From Pseudomonadales bacterium (GTDB taxonomy: Bacteria; Pseudomonadota; Gammaproteobacteria; Pseudomonadales; Azotimanducaceae), in contig JAJEIQ010000057.1 in assembly GCA_022827905.1 (NCBI GenBank), positions 1 through 64,000 on the forward strand: 64,000 bases of DNA, in the 5' to 3' direction. Under the pieces are notes generated by a model. It made no database searches, had not been told where the DNA came from, and saw only the letters and a list, made by a program, of their open reading frames with translations. Positions 17,547-27,095 of the stretch are shown in pieces (the first letter of the stretch is position 1; each line of letters opens with the position of its first letter). The translations under genes were made by a program, and so were the position numbers.

Positions 17547-17969
17547 ATGGCGTTAAGCGCAAGCAGTTTGAACATCGGCGACAGCTACGAGGAGTGCTTG
17601 GTGGAAGACCTCAAGCGCACCCAGCTCGTGCAGTACTCCGGCGCCTCCGGTGACTACAACCCGCTGCACACCGACGAGATCTTCACCACCCAGGTGGCCG
17701 GCTATCCCAGCGTCTTCGCCCATGGCATGTTGAGCATGGGCATGACCGGCCGGATGCTGACCAACTACGTCGGCGACGGACGGCTCAAGTCCTTCGGCGT
17801 GCGGTTCACTAACCAGGTTTGGCCGGGCGACACCCTGCACTCCACCGCCACGGTGGAGGAAGTCACCCAGGAGGACGGCGACCCGGTGGTGAAGCTGAAG
17901 GTCGAGACCACCAACCAAGACGGCAAGGTGGTGGTGTCAGGGTACGCTTCGGCGCGGGTGGATCCTTAA
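17547..17969 (+). CDS. MaoC-like dehydratase, catalytic subunit
   Basis: 140 residues with a hot-dog fold. The hydratase-2 motif is visible as YSGASGDYNPLHTDE (catalytic Asp and His), followed by VFAHGMLSMGMTGRML. It lies 12 bases after the N-terminal-type subunit, and the two probably form a heterodimer as in ChsH1-ChsH2 or HadAB systems. Its stop codon overlaps that of the convergent small gene on the minus strand by 4 bases at a shared TTAA. Confidence 0.9.
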   Translation: MALSASSLNIGDSYEECLVEDLKRTQLVQYSGASGDYNPLHTDEIFTTQVAGYPSVFAHGMLSMGMTGRMLTNYVGDGRLKSFGVRFTNQVWPGDTLHSTATVEEVTQEDGDPVVKLKVETTNQDGKVVVSGYASARVDP

Positions 17970-18199
17970 GCCGGTCGTTCCTCATCAGACCCGCCTTTCT
18001 CCACGACAGTGGGGCAAGGCGGGTTGAGGTCGCCGCCTTCCCAGTGCACTTCTTCCCGACGTTCCGCGATCAGTTCGTCGGCAAGGCTGCGACCTTCGAA
18101 CTTTCGAAAGTACTCGTGCAACCGACGCTCCAACGCTGCCGCTTCCTCGTCCACTGCCCGGTGAGAGCGTCTGTCTGAACTGTTCTTGAACGTTGTCAC
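17966..18199 (-). CDS. Small charged protein, possible antitoxin-like
   Basis: 77 residues from a GTG (18197-18199) that overlaps the TGA of the upstream SDR gene (GTGA). The translation is rich in Glu and Arg, with a helical stretch ALERRLHEYFRKFEGRSL followed by ADELIAERREE, which recalls the C-terminal half of VapB/MazE-type antitoxins. No toxin gene lies beside it and no DNA-binding N-terminus is visible, so it may be a decayed or orphan gene, or not expressed. The codon-like composition and the coupled start are the arguments for it. Confidence 0.4.
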   Translation of the reverse strand: MTTFKNSSDRRSHRAVDEEAAALERRLHEYFRKFEGRSLADELIAERREEVHWEGGDLNPPCPTVVEKGGSDEERPA

Positions 18200-18912
18200 C
18201 ACCGCTCCACAGAGGTGCGCACGTCGATTTCGAAGGTCCAGGCGCGGCGGGGTTGGTTGTACAGGTAGGCGAAGCCGTCGGCGATGCCCTCTAGGGAGAT
18301 CATGCCCTGCTCGCCAAGTTTTTCGGCGTATTGCGGGAAGCCCTGCTTGATCTTCTCGCCGCCGATGGCACCGTCCACCACCACGTGACCGACGTGGACA
18401 CCCTCGGGGCCATACTCCTTGGCCATGGCTTGGGCCAAGTTGCGCAAGCCCCCCTTGGCGGCGCTGAAGGCCCCAAAGTTGGCGCGTCCGCGCATGGAAG
18501 CGCTGGCACCGGTGAACAGCAGCGTGCCGCCGCCCTTCGGCAGGAAGCGGCGCACCGCCTCGCGTCCAAACAGGAAGCCGCCGAAGCAGCACACCCGCCA
18601 AGCGGACTCAAAGTACTCCGCGTCCATGTCGATGACACGCCCGGGCTGGTTGTTGCCGGCGTTGTAAATGGCAACGCTCAACCCATCGCCAGCAGCGTCG
18701 AACAACGCCGCCACAGATGCTTCATCAGTAGCGTCAGCGACCACACCAGTGGCTTCGCCGCCCGCCTCCCGAATGCTCTGCGCCACGCTGTCCACTTGCG
18801 CCTTGGTTCGGCCCGCTGCGTAAACGTGCAGCCCCATCGCTGCGAAGCGCTGGCAGAGCGCGCCGCCAAGGCCCGCCAACGGCCCGACGCCAATGACTAC
18901 TGCTGTATCCAT
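18196..18912 (-). CDS. Short-chain dehydrogenase/reductase
   Basis: 238 residues from ATG 18912 with AAGGGGG upstream. An NAD(P) fold is recognisable (VVIGVGPLAGLGGALCQRF), but the classic TGxxxGIG is replaced by GVGPLAGLG, and the usual YxxxK is poorly kept: the region reads NFGAFSAAKGG, with Phe instead of Tyr before SAAK. It thus belongs to a divergent group in which the catalytic Tyr is changed. It follows the P450 gene in the same direction, 43 bases away. Confidence 0.8.
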   Translation of the reverse strand: MDTAVVIGVGPLAGLGGALCQRFAAMGLHVYAAGRTKAQVDSVAQSIREAGGEATGVVADATDEASVAALFDAAGDGLSVAIYNAGNNQPGRVIDMDAEYFESAWRVCCFGGFLFGREAVRRFLPKGGGTLLFTGASASMRGRANFGAFSAAKGGLRNLAQAMAKEYGPEGVHVGHVVVDGAIGGEKIKQGFPQYAEKLGEQGMISLEGIADGFAYLYNQPRRAWTFEIDVRTSVERW

Positions 18913-18955
18913 GGATGGCCCCCTTGGTTTGCTGATTTTCCGTAGAACCAAAGCC

Positions 18956-20218
18956 TCAAATCGGGTGCATGCGCACCGGGACGTCCTTGAGGCCGCGGAT
19001 GAAGTTGTTGGGCAGGCGCTCCACGTCGCCGGCCAGTTCCACCTTGCGGAAGCGCTTTAGGATTTCCTCCCACAGCACTTGAAGCTGCAGTTCCGCCAAC
19101 CGGTTGCCCATGCAGCGGTGGATGCCGAACCCGAACGCAAGGTGGGCCCGGGCGTTGGGGCGGTCGATCCGCAAGCGGTCCGGGTCGTCGAAGACCGCCT
19201 CGTCGCGGTTGCCGGACAGGTACCACATCACTACCTTGTCGCCTGCCCGGATGCGCTGGCCGTCCAGCTCGAAGTCCTCCAAGGCGGTGCGGCGCATGTG
19301 GATGACGGGGGTTTGCCAGCGAATGATCTCCGAGACCATGTTGGGGATGAGCTTGGGGTTGTCCTTGAGCTTTTGAAACTCGTCGGGATGCTCGTTCAGC
19401 GCCATGACTCCGCCGCTGATGCTGTTGCGGGTGGTGTCGTTGCCGCCGACGATCAGCAGCAGAATGGTGCCGAGCAGGCGTTCCGGGCGCTCAATCATGT
19501 CCCGGGTGTTCTCGCCGTGGGCCAACATGGAGATGAGGTCGAACTTCGGTGGGGCGGCGGCCCGCTCCCGCCAGAGCTGCTCGAAGGCCGCGGCGCATTC
19601 CATGAGTTCGGCGAAGCGCTTGCTCATGTCGATGGTGTCGTCGCCGGTGACCTTCGGCACCGCCGTGGTGATGTCGGACCAGTGGATCAGGCGGTGCCGT
19701 TCGGCGTACGGGAAGTCGAACAAGGTGGCCAGCATGCGACCGGTGAGCTCCACGGACACCTCCCGAACCCAATTGAAGGTCTCCCCCACCGGCAGATTGT
19801 CCAAGATGTCCACCGCCCGCTCGCGGATCAGGGGTTCGAGCTCCCTCAGGTTCCGTGGCGCCACCGCCGGCGCCACGGTCTGCCGGTCCGGTGCGTGGTG
19901 CGGCGGGTCGAGGTCGATGAAGCTCTCGTTGCGCTGGCGTCCTTCGTTGTAGTCCGGGAGGTCCAGGATGGAGATGCCGCCCGCCTCTGAGGAGAACACC
20001 TGATGGTTGGTGTCCACCGCCTTGATCAGCCGATGATTGGTCACCGACCAGAACGCGCCGTTGTCGCTTTCGGCCAGATGGTGCAGGGGCGCCTCGCGCC
20101 GCAGGCGGGCGAACCAGGGACGCCAACTATCGTCTCGATACAGCTCGGGGCGGCTGACGTCGATTTCCTCAAGTGGCACCTCAGCCGCGGCCGCTTGTTG
20201 ATCCTTAAGTTCGCTCAT
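18956..20218 (-). CDS. Cytochrome P450, CYP153-like
   Basis: 420 residues, the exact size of CYP153 enzymes. The I-helix GGNDTTRNS, the ExxR region (EIIRW), VVMWYLSGNRDEAVFDDP and the haem loop FGFGIHRCMGNRLAELQL with Cys about 369 are intact. The segments around the haem loop match CYP153 alkane/fatty acid omega-hydroxylases most closely; CYP125-like terminal sterol hydroxylation is an alternative. It needs a ferredoxin and reductase; the nearest ferredoxin gene is at 46131. GGGAGAGG precedes the ATG. Confidence 0.9.
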   Translation of the reverse strand: MSELKDQQAAAAEVPLEEIDVSRPELYRDDSWRPWFARLRREAPLHHLAESDNGAFWSVTNHRLIKAVDTNHQVFSSEAGGISILDLPDYNEGRQRNESFIDLDPPHHAPDRQTVAPAVAPRNLRELEPLIRERAVDILDNLPVGETFNWVREVSVELTGRMLATLFDFPYAERHRLIHWSDITTAVPKVTGDDTIDMSKRFAELMECAAAFEQLWRERAAAPPKFDLISMLAHGENTRDMIERPERLLGTILLLIVGGNDTTRNSISGGVMALNEHPDEFQKLKDNPKLIPNMVSEIIRWQTPVIHMRRTALEDFELDGQRIRAGDKVVMWYLSGNRDEAVFDDPDRLRIDRPNARAHLAFGFGIHRCMGNRLAELQLQVLWEEILKRFRKVELAGDVERLPNNFIRGLKDVPVRMHPI

Positions 20219-20233
20219 GCTGGCCTCTCCCTG

Positions 20234-21157
20234 TCAGGCGAGCGCTTTGCGCAGCGCAGCGCAGGCGGTCTCGAATGCGGCGCGGCTGGCCTTGAACTGC
20301 TGCGCGGTGGCAAAAAAGTCGTGGAGCAACCCGTCATAGCAGATGACCTCGGCTTGGGTTCCGGCGGCAGCGAGGGTTTCCGCGTACAGGTTGCCCTCGT
20401 CGCGCAGCGGATCGAACTCGGCGGTCATCACCAAGGCTGGGGGCAAGCCGCTGTGGTCGGCGGCCTTTAGCGGCGTCGAGTAGGGGTGGTTGCGGCTGGC
20501 TGGGTCGGGACAGTAGTGGTCCCAGAACCAGCGCATGGTGTCGGTCTCCAGAATGTAGCCGGTGGCGTTTTCGTCGTAGGAGGGGCGACTCAGGTCATCG
20601 TCCACCACCGGGTAGAGCAGCAGTTGGAAGTCGATCCTTGGTCCGCCCTCATCGCGGGCCTTCAAGCATAGGACTGCCGCCAAGTTGCCGCCAGCGCTCT
20701 CGCCTGTCACCGCCAAGCGTCCGTTGCCGCCGAGTTCGTCCCCGTTGCCGGCCACCCACTCCAAGGCGGCGTAGCAGTCGTCCACCGCGGCGGGGAAGCG
20801 ATGTTCTGGGGCTAAGCGGTAATCCACTGACGCCACCAAGCAGCCCGCCGTTGCGCACAGATCGCGGCAGGCGGCATCGGCGGTGTCCAAGTCGCCGATC
20901 ACCCAGCCGCCGCCATGAAGATACAAAAGCACCGGATGCGGCCCCGCCGATTGCGGCCGGTAGATGCGCAGCGGCACCTCCCCGGACGGGCCGGGAATGC
21001 CGCGCTCCAACACCTCGCCCACCACCAAGCCGTCGTTCAAAGGACGCATCATCCGGTAGAGCGCACGAGCTTCCTCCGGCGTCATCGCGGTGATCGGCGG
21101 ACCGGGCTCGGCGGCCAGCGCCTCCAGCATCGCTTGGTATTCCGGCACTAACGGCAT
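20234..21157 (-). CDS. Alpha/beta hydrolase, hormone-sensitive lipase family
   Basis: 307 residues. The oxyanion motif LHGGGW, the nucleophile elbow VTGESAGGN, the acid in EFDPLRDEG and the His in GLLHDFF are all present, the full HSL-family catalytic set. It would hydrolyse a short or medium acyl ester. It lies directly upstream of the P450 gene in the same direction with 15 bases between them, so an ester or side-chain substrate shared with the P450 is plausible. Confidence 0.9.
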   Translation of the reverse strand: MPLVPEYQAMLEALAAEPGPPITAMTPEEARALYRMMRPLNDGLVVGEVLERGIPGPSGEVPLRIYRPQSAGPHPVLLYLHGGGWVIGDLDTADAACRDLCATAGCLVASVDYRLAPEHRFPAAVDDCYAALEWVAGNGDELGGNGRLAVTGESAGGNLAAVLCLKARDEGGPRIDFQLLLYPVVDDDLSRPSYDENATGYILETDTMRWFWDHYCPDPASRNHPYSTPLKAADHSGLPPALVMTAEFDPLRDEGNLYAETLAAAGTQAEVICYDGLLHDFFATAQQFKASRAAFETACAALRKALA

Positions 21158-21256
21158 GGGTCTCCCTCGTGTAGAATTCGCGGCCTTTCAGTCTAGCGCA
21201 CAAGCTGCGGCAATGCCCTCCCCATCCCGCAGCCCTGCCCCATTAGAGGAGCCCCT

Positions 21257-21847
21257 ATGCAAAACTTGGACGCCGAGAAGGACCTGACCGAAGCCGCCAA
21301 ACAGTTCAATCTGCTGGAAAGCTCGCTGTTCAAGCACCGTACGCTGACCCTGTTTGGCGAAATCAGCCAGAAACTCGCCCAGCGGACGGCGGAGAAGCTG
21401 CTGAGCCTGTCGTTCGAATCGGACGATCCGATCACGATTTACTTGGGTTCCCCCGGTGGCCACGTCGAGTCCGGCGACACCATTTTCGACATGATCGGCT
21501 ACATCAAGCCGAAGGTGCGCATCGTCGGCACCGGCTGGGTGGGCAGCATCGCCACCCACATCTACTTGGCTCCGGAGAAGGAGGACCGGCTCTGCCTGCC
21601 CAACACGCGCTTCCTGATTCACCAGCCGGCGGGCGGCTTCGGCGGTGACGCTTCGGACATCGAAATCCACGCCCGGGAGATCATCAAGACCCGGGAGCGC
21701 ATCAACCGGATCATCGCCGAGCGCACCGGGCAGCCCTTGGAGAAGGTGGCCGAGGACACCGACCGGGACTACTGGATGAGCGCGGAGGAATCCGTCGAGT
21801 ACGGCTTGGTCGGCAAGATCATCGCCAACGTGGACGAGCTCGGCTAG
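21257..21847 (+). CDS. clpP: ATP-dependent Clp protease proteolytic subunit
   Basis: 196 residues. The catalytic triad falls at Ser97 (WVGSIAT), His122 (LIHQPAGG) and Asp171 (DRDYWMSAEE), and the YLGSPGG and IHARE segments are typical. It forms the barrel protease used with ClpX or ClpA, neither of which is adjacent, and no tig is present, so this is probably an additional or stand-alone copy. The flanking residues (GTGWVGS in place of GQAASMG) differ from canonical ClpP1. Its stop overlaps the convergent crotonase gene by 4 bases. Confidence 0.9.
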   Translation: MQNLDAEKDLTEAAKQFNLLESSLFKHRTLTLFGEISQKLAQRTAEKLLSLSFESDDPITIYLGSPGGHVESGDTIFDMIGYIKPKVRIVGTGWVGSIATHIYLAPEKEDRLCLPNTRFLIHQPAGGFGGDASDIEIHAREIIKTRERINRIIAERTGQPLEKVAEDTDRDYWMSAEESVEYGLVGKIIANVDELG

Positions 21848-22581
21848 CTCCCGAACTGCTTGAGCCGCTCGGCCATATCCGGCCCGGCACCTGGGCCCTC
21901 GGTTCGCTCGTAGCGCAGGCCTTCGCTCAAGCCCCGATCCAGACCGCCATTGACCAGCATCTTGTCGGCGCGCAGGGTGAACCAGGAATTGGCCAGAAAC
22001 GAGCGAGCCATGGCTTCGGCCGCCTCCATCAGCCCATCGGTGGGCACGCAGCGGTTGGCGAGGCCGAGGGCGGCGGCTTCCTCGCCGCCGACCACCCGCC
22101 CGCTGAACATTATCTCCTTGGCGTTAAGCAGCCCCACCCGGCGTGGCAAGCGCTGGGTCATGCCCCAGGACGGCGACATGGCCCACTTGCCGTGGGTGTC
22201 GGCGAAGCGGGCGTCCTCGGCCGCGATCAGGAGATCGCAGGCCAAGGCCAGTTCCAGGGAGCCGGTGTAGCAGTGGCCCTGCACCGCAGCGATGACCGGC
22301 TGCGGCAACCGCTCGATGGCCTCCAAGGTCTCCGCCTGGAAGTGCGGGCTCGGCGCCCGCTCCCCTGCCTGAATGGCCTTGAGGTCGTTGCCAGCGGAGA
22401 ACGAACGGCCCTTGCCGCAAAGGATCACGCAGCCCACGGTTTCGGTCTGCTCCGCAATGGCGTCGATGTGTCCGCGCAGCTCGACGAACAGGTTGGGACT
22501 TAAGGCGTTAAGCACGTCTGGACGGTTGAGGGTCAGCATGCAAAGACCGTCGCGGTCTTCGCGCAACACGAGTTCGGTCAT
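21844..22581 (-). CDS. Enoyl-CoA hydratase/isomerase family protein
   Basis: 245 residues from ATG 22581, with AGGAGA upstream; the longer open frame upstream is non-coding in character. Crotonase motifs SFSAGNDLKAI and QGHCYTGSLELALACDLLIAA are visible, the second having YTGS instead of the usual GGG, so the oxyanion loop is altered. It lies downstream of the acyl-CoA dehydrogenase gene in the same direction, 49 bases away, consistent with consecutive beta-oxidation steps. Confidence 0.88.
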   Translation of the reverse strand: MTELVLREDRDGLCMLTLNRPDVLNALSPNLFVELRGHIDAIAEQTETVGCVILCGKGRSFSAGNDLKAIQAGERAPSPHFQAETLEAIERLPQPVIAAVQGHCYTGSLELALACDLLIAAEDARFADTHGKWAMSPSWGMTQRLPRRVGLLNAKEIMFSGRVVGGEEAAALGLANRCVPTDGLMEAAEAMARSFLANSWFTLRADKMLVNGGLDRGLSEGLRYERTEGPGAGPDMAERLKQFGS

Positions 22582-22630
22582 GGATTTCTCCTGTGGTTCC
22601 GGTGGCCGGTGGTTTCTGGGGCAAGATGCG

Positions 22631-23830
22631 CTACAAGCCGAGCACCAGCTTGGCGACGATGTTTTTCTGCACTTCGTTGGTGCCGCCGGCGATTGAGCTG
22701 GCCCGCAGGTTGAAGTAGCGCGGAAAGACGGCCACACCGTTCGCTGGGCCGATGGGCGACACGTTGCGCCCTGGGACCAAGGCCTCCGGCTGGTGCGGGG
22801 CGGCTTGAGCGCCGAGCGCCTCCAAGGCCAGCTCCGTTAGCGCTTGGCCGATGTCCGCACCGAAGTTCTTCATGATGGAGGATTCCGGCCCGGGCGGCTG
22901 GCCCTTGGAGAGCGCCGCCATGATGCGGAACTCGGTGGCCTTGATGGCTTGCAGCTTGACGTCGGTGGCATCCAGCCGACGGCGGTAGTCGGGGTCGTCG
23001 ATGAGTGCGCCTTGCTCGGCCGGCATCTGGGCGGCCAAGCGGCGAACCCGGTCCAGCGCCGTCTGATAGCCCGCTCCGCCGCCGCCCCCGCGTTCAAACT
23101 CGAGCAGGTACTTGGCCACGGTCCAGCCGTCATGCTCCTGGCCGACGATGTTGGACTTCGGAACCCGAACGTCGTCGAAAAACACCTGGTTGACCTCGTG
23201 GGTGCCGGAGGCGAAGACAATGGGCTCCACCCGGATGCCCGGCGAATCCATGTCGAGCACCAGGAAGGTGATGCCCTGTTGAGGCCGCCCCTCGTCCCGG
23301 GTGCGCACGAGGCAGAACATCTTGTTGGCGTAGTGGGCGTGGGTGGTCCAGATCTTCGAGCCGTTGAGCCGGTAGCTGTGCCCATCGGAGACGGCCTTCA
23401 GCTTCAGGGAGGCCAAGTCGGAACCGGACCCGGGTTCCGAATAGCCTTGGCACCAATAGTCCTCCCCGGACAGGATGCGGGGCAGCAACTCGGCCTTCTG
23501 CGCTTCGGTGCCGTAGCCAATCAGCATGGGGCCGCACATGCCGAGGGCCATCGGCGCCAAGCTCGGCGCCTCCGCCCGGGTGGCCTCGACGGACCATAGG
23601 TAGCGGCGGGTCAGGTCCCAGCCCGGCCCGCCGTGCTCCTTCGGCCAAGCCGGCGCCACCCAGCCCTGCCGATGCAGGATGCGGTGCCAGCGGATGTTGT
23701 GTTCGTAGTCGAGAAAGATGCCGGGGCAAAGGCGTTGGGCCCTCTTGAGGTCTTCAGGGAGGGTGTGGTCGAGGAAGGCCCGCGCCTGTTCGCGAAACGC
23801 CTCGTGCTCGTCGCTGAATGAAGTGTCCAA
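22631..23830 (-). CDS. Acyl-CoA dehydrogenase
   Basis: 399 residues from TTG 23830. Dehydrogenates an acyl-CoA with FAD. QGYSEPGSGSDLASL is the FAD/substrate-binding loop, followed by LNGSKIWTTHAHYAN, VPKSNIVGQEHDGW and the C-terminal IAGGTNEVQKNIVAK. The pattern fits the FadE branch used in branched or steroid side-chain oxidation. It is divergently oriented to the TonB receptor gene across 180 bases. Confidence 0.92.
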   Translation of the reverse strand: MDTSFSDEHEAFREQARAFLDHTLPEDLKRAQRLCPGIFLDYEHNIRWHRILHRQGWVAPAWPKEHGGPGWDLTRRYLWSVEATRAEAPSLAPMALGMCGPMLIGYGTEAQKAELLPRILSGEDYWCQGYSEPGSGSDLASLKLKAVSDGHSYRLNGSKIWTTHAHYANKMFCLVRTRDEGRPQQGITFLVLDMDSPGIRVEPIVFASGTHEVNQVFFDDVRVPKSNIVGQEHDGWTVAKYLLEFERGGGGGAGYQTALDRVRRLAAQMPAEQGALIDDPDYRRRLDATDVKLQAIKATEFRIMAALSKGQPPGPESSIMKNFGADIGQALTELALEALGAQAAPHQPEALVPGRNVSPIGPANGVAVFPRYFNLRASSIAGGTNEVQKNIVAKLVLGL

Positions 23831-24010
23831 TGGCCGCCCCGTTCCGATTCAAGTCCGCCATTGTGCGACCTGAAATCCGCAAAGGAAAGGGCAGTTGTTG
23901 TGGTCACACGCGAGCGACACGACTATAGTAGCGCCTTCTCTTTCCCGTCACGCTGACAAGCGAATCGGAAGTAGGGATTCTGACAATCTGTACCAGTTGG
24001 AGAGGTATCC

Positions 24011-27000
24011 ATGAATCATCCGTTCCCCAGCCGCAAGGCTGTCCGTCTCTTTCTGCCAATCCTGATCCTCGGCGCCGGAGCGCCAACTTGGGCGGCGGAA
24101 GTCGATACTGAAATCGAGGAAATCCTGGTCACCGGCTCCTACATCAAGGGCACGCCGGAGGACGCGCCCCTGCCGGTCACCACCTTGACCCGTGACGATC
24201 TCGCCTTTGAAGGCTCCCCCACCACGCTGGACCTGATCAAGAACCTGTCCTTCAGCCAAGGGGCCGACGGTGAAACCGACCAATTCCAAGCGGGCGCCGG
24301 CGCCGACCGGGCCACCATCAACATTCGCGGCCTCGGGCCGAGCCGTTCGCTGGTGCTCATCAACGGCCGCCGCAGCACCTGGTCGCCGCACGCCATCGGC
24401 GCCCAAGCGCAACTGCTGGTTGACGTGAACAGCATGCCCTCCATCGCCTTGGAGCGGATCGAAATTCTCCGTGACGGCGCCGCCGCCACCTACGGCTCGG
24501 ACGCCATCGCCGGGGTGATGAACTTCATCACCCGCAGCGACTTCACCGGCTTCGAGGTTTCCGCGAACCACAAGACCATTGAAGACGCCAGCGGCGACAC
24601 CGAGGCGGGCCTGATCGTCGGCACCGACTTCGCCGACGGCCGCGGCCACATCGTCAGTTCGTTCAGCTACATCAAGCGCGGCGAACTCGAGCTCGTCGAG
24701 CGCGATTGGGCGGTGCAACCCTACGCCGACAGCCCTGGCGGCGGCTGGTCCAGCGTCGGCCGGCCATCGGTTTTCGTGCCGCTGAATCGCTGGAACGCCT
24801 TCCCGATTGGCGGTTTTGTCGGGCTTTTGGCAACCGGCGTCGTGGACCCCAACTGCGAGGAGCTTGGCGGCACCATCACCACCGCCGGCGTCGCCGGCAA
24901 CACCGGCGGCGGATTCTGCCGTTTTCAGTACACGGCCTTCGACAACCTCGCTGAGGAAGCCGAACGTTGGCAGTGGTTCACCGAGGCGTCCTGGGATCTC
25001 AACGACTCCACCACGCTCTCCGCTGAGTTCCTTATGACGGACAGCGAAGTGCCCGATTGGGGCACCTCCCCCTCCTATCCGCCGAACCGGCTGGTGGACG
25101 AAAACCGCACCATCCGGGCCAACAATCCCGGCCTGATCGACATGGCCAGCAAGTATCCGGACCTCTACGGCGACTACGCATGGTGCGATGCGGACTACTG
25201 CCGTTGGGCGGGGGATCCCGCGCAGTCCGCAGCCGGCGTTCCAGAAGCTTGGCAGGAAGTGGCTTGGTACTACGGGCGCAGCTACGGCCAGGACGGGCCG
25301 TTGCGGGGCCACTTCCGCAAGAACGATCTCTGGCGCTTGAACGTCGCCATCGACGGCTCCATCGGCGAATACGGCTGGAGCGCATCGGCCACTTATTCGG
25401 AGTCCAATCGTGACACCGTCAATGGCGACACCATGGTGTACCGTGACGCCCGGGCCCGGCAGGGCCTCGGTGGCCACGAATGCGAGCAGCAGGTGCCGAA
25501 TGAGTACGACGAAAACGGCAATCTGTCGTTCTCTCTGGACACCGTGATGGCCCATGCCGGCCAAGGCCCTTGCCAATACTGGATTCCGTTCTCCAACTCG
25601 ATGGCGGGTTCGCACCCGCAAGTGCTCAGCGGCATCGAGTCCAACCCGGACTTCAATCCAGCCTTGGACAACCAGCCGCTGTACGACTACATGCTCACCG
25701 AGCTTCCGGGCTACGGCGAAACCTCCCTGCTGGTGGTTGAGGGCATCTTCAACGGCGCCTTGCCTTGGAGCCTGCCCGGCGGCGAGCTGAACTTTGCCGT
25801 GGGCGCGCAGCTGCGCAGCGAAACCTACAAGAGCGGCCCCGGCGACATCAACGATTCGGCGCAGTTCCCCTGCACCGCCGGCCCAGAGATCAAGGACTGC
25901 ACCACCAACCGCAGCGGCCTGTTCGGATTCCTGCCGCCGAGCGCCCACATCGACGAGGACCGGGACATCTACGCGGTGTTTGGGGAACTGCAGCTACCCG
26001 TCGCGGATACTGTGGAGGCGCAGCTATCCGTTCGCTTCGAGGACTACGGCGGCGCCACCGGCTCCAGCGTCGATCCCAAGTTGGCCATCCGCTGGCAGGC
26101 GCTGCCCAGCATCGGCATGCGCGCTTCCGTGGGCACCACCTTCCGCGGCCCCACCCTGAACCAGACCGTCGCCGCGAACTCGTCCAATTCGCTGCAATTC
26201 GTCGGCGCCACCGGCGCCTTCAAGCGCGTCGACACCAAGGGCAATCCGGACTTGGAGCCCGAAGAGGCCACCACCTTCAACGTCGGCTTGCTGGTTGACC
26301 ACGACGGCCTGATCGGGGACGCGGACAATCTGTTCATCACCGTGGACTACTGGTCCTATGACTTTAAGAAGCCGTTGGTGACCGAACCCTTCGGCAATGT
26401 GCTGGCAGCGGCTTGTCCTGGCGCGCCAACCGATCCCTGCAACACTTCAAGCCCCTACTTCTCCCGCCTGACCTTCGGCGGCAATCCGGCGGCTGCGGAT
26501 GTGGAGATCATCGACGTCAACATCATCAACGGACCGGACACCAAGACCGACGGCATCGACTTCACGGCGCGCTACAGCCGGTCGATCGGTCCCGGCATCG
26601 CCAGCATCGGAGCGACCGGCACCCGCATTCTTGGTTACGACATAGACGCCTGGGAGCTAGGCGGCGCCTACGACGCCTTGGGCCGCCTGAACTACGGCAC
26701 TTCCCTAGCCCGCACTTTGGCGAAATGGAAGGCTCGCGGCATCCTGAACTACGCAATTGGCCCCATGAACGTCCGCTACAACCTGAACTACATCGACGGC
26801 TACGACGACTTGGGCGGCAACCCTTCCGGCGTCTCCTACATCAAGAGCCACATGACCCATGACGTGCATCTGAACTACAGCTTGATGGACGACCGGGCAG
26901 TCCTTTCCCTTTCGGCCATCAACCTGTCCGATGAAGATCCACCCTTCACGGGCCGGGAAATGAACTACGACGCCTTCAGCCACAACCCCTTCGGGCGGAT

Positions 27001-27037
27001 GTTCAAGTTCTCGGTCACTTACCGAATGGGCAACTGA
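24011..27037 (+). CDS. TonB-dependent outer membrane receptor
   Basis: 1008 residues. Signal peptide (FLPILILGAGAPTWAA), TonB box region EIEEILVTGSYIKG, plug domain with INIRGLGPSRSLVLINGRR and the segment RIEILRDGAAATYGSDAIAGVMNFIT, and a large beta-barrel ending in aromatic strands (MFKFSVTYRMGN). It would import a scarce large substrate; its position next to lipid and steroid catabolic genes suggests a hydrophobic compound, but this is inference. GGAGAGG precedes the ATG. Confidence 0.95.
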   Translation: MNHPFPSRKAVRLFLPILILGAGAPTWAAEVDTEIEEILVTGSYIKGTPEDAPLPVTTLTRDDLAFEGSPTTLDLIKNLSFSQGADGETDQFQAGAGADRATINIRGLGPSRSLVLINGRRSTWSPHAIGAQAQLLVDVNSMPSIALERIEILRDGAAATYGSDAIAGVMNFITRSDFTGFEVSANHKTIEDASGDTEAGLIVGTDFADGRGHIVSSFSYIKRGELELVERDWAVQPYADSPGGGWSSVGRPSVFVPLNRWNAFPIGGFVGLLATGVVDPNCEELGGTITTAGVAGNTGGGFCRFQYTAFDNLAEEAERWQWFTEASWDLNDSTTLSAEFLMTDSEVPDWGTSPSYPPNRLVDENRTIRANNPGLIDMASKYPDLYGDYAWCDADYCRWAGDPAQSAAGVPEAWQEVAWYYGRSYGQDGPLRGHFRKNDLWRLNVAIDGSIGEYGWSASATYSESNRDTVNGDTMVYRDARARQGLGGHECEQQVPNEYDENGNLSFSLDTVMAHAGQGPCQYWIPFSNSMAGSHPQVLSGIESNPDFNPALDNQPLYDYMLTELPGYGETSLLVVEGIFNGALPWSLPGGELNFAVGAQLRSETYKSGPGDINDSAQFPCTAGPEIKDCTTNRSGLFGFLPPSAHIDEDRDIYAVFGELQLPVADTVEAQLSVRFEDYGGATGSSVDPKLAIRWQALPSIGMRASVGTTFRGPTLNQTVAANSSNSLQFVGATGAFKRVDTKGNPDLEPEEATTFNVGLLVDHDGLIGDADNLFITVDYWSYDFKKPLVTEPFGNVLAAACPGAPTDPCNTSSPYFSRLTFGGNPAAADVEIIDVNIINGPDTKTDGIDFTARYSRSIGPGIASIGATGTRILGYDIDAWELGGAYDALGRLNYGTSLARTLAKWKARGILNYAIGPMNVRYNLNYIDGYDDLGGNPSGVSYIKSHMTHDVHLNYSLMDDRAVLSLSAINLSDEDPPFTGREMNYDAFSHNPFGRMFKFSVTYRMGN

Positions 27038-27050
27038 GGCGAGCTTCGCT

Positions 27051-27077
27051 GTAGCGAGGGCGTGCCGCCCTCGCTAC
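27051..27077. repeat. REP-like hairpin
   Basis: A perfect 12-base stem, GTAGCGAGGGCG and its complement, with a TGC loop, 14 bases after the TonB receptor stop. The core CGAGGGCG-N3-CGCCCTCG recurs near 33557 with small changes. No T-run follows, so it may act as a bidirectional stability hairpin between the convergent genes. Confidence 0.7.
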
Positions 27078-27095
27078 GGATTGCTCTTGGGCCAC

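Noticed and set aside
23948-25948. 666-residue minus-strand open frame
   Set aside because: Antisense to the TonB receptor gene; Ala/Gly/Val/His-rich shadow translation typical of GC-rich DNA.
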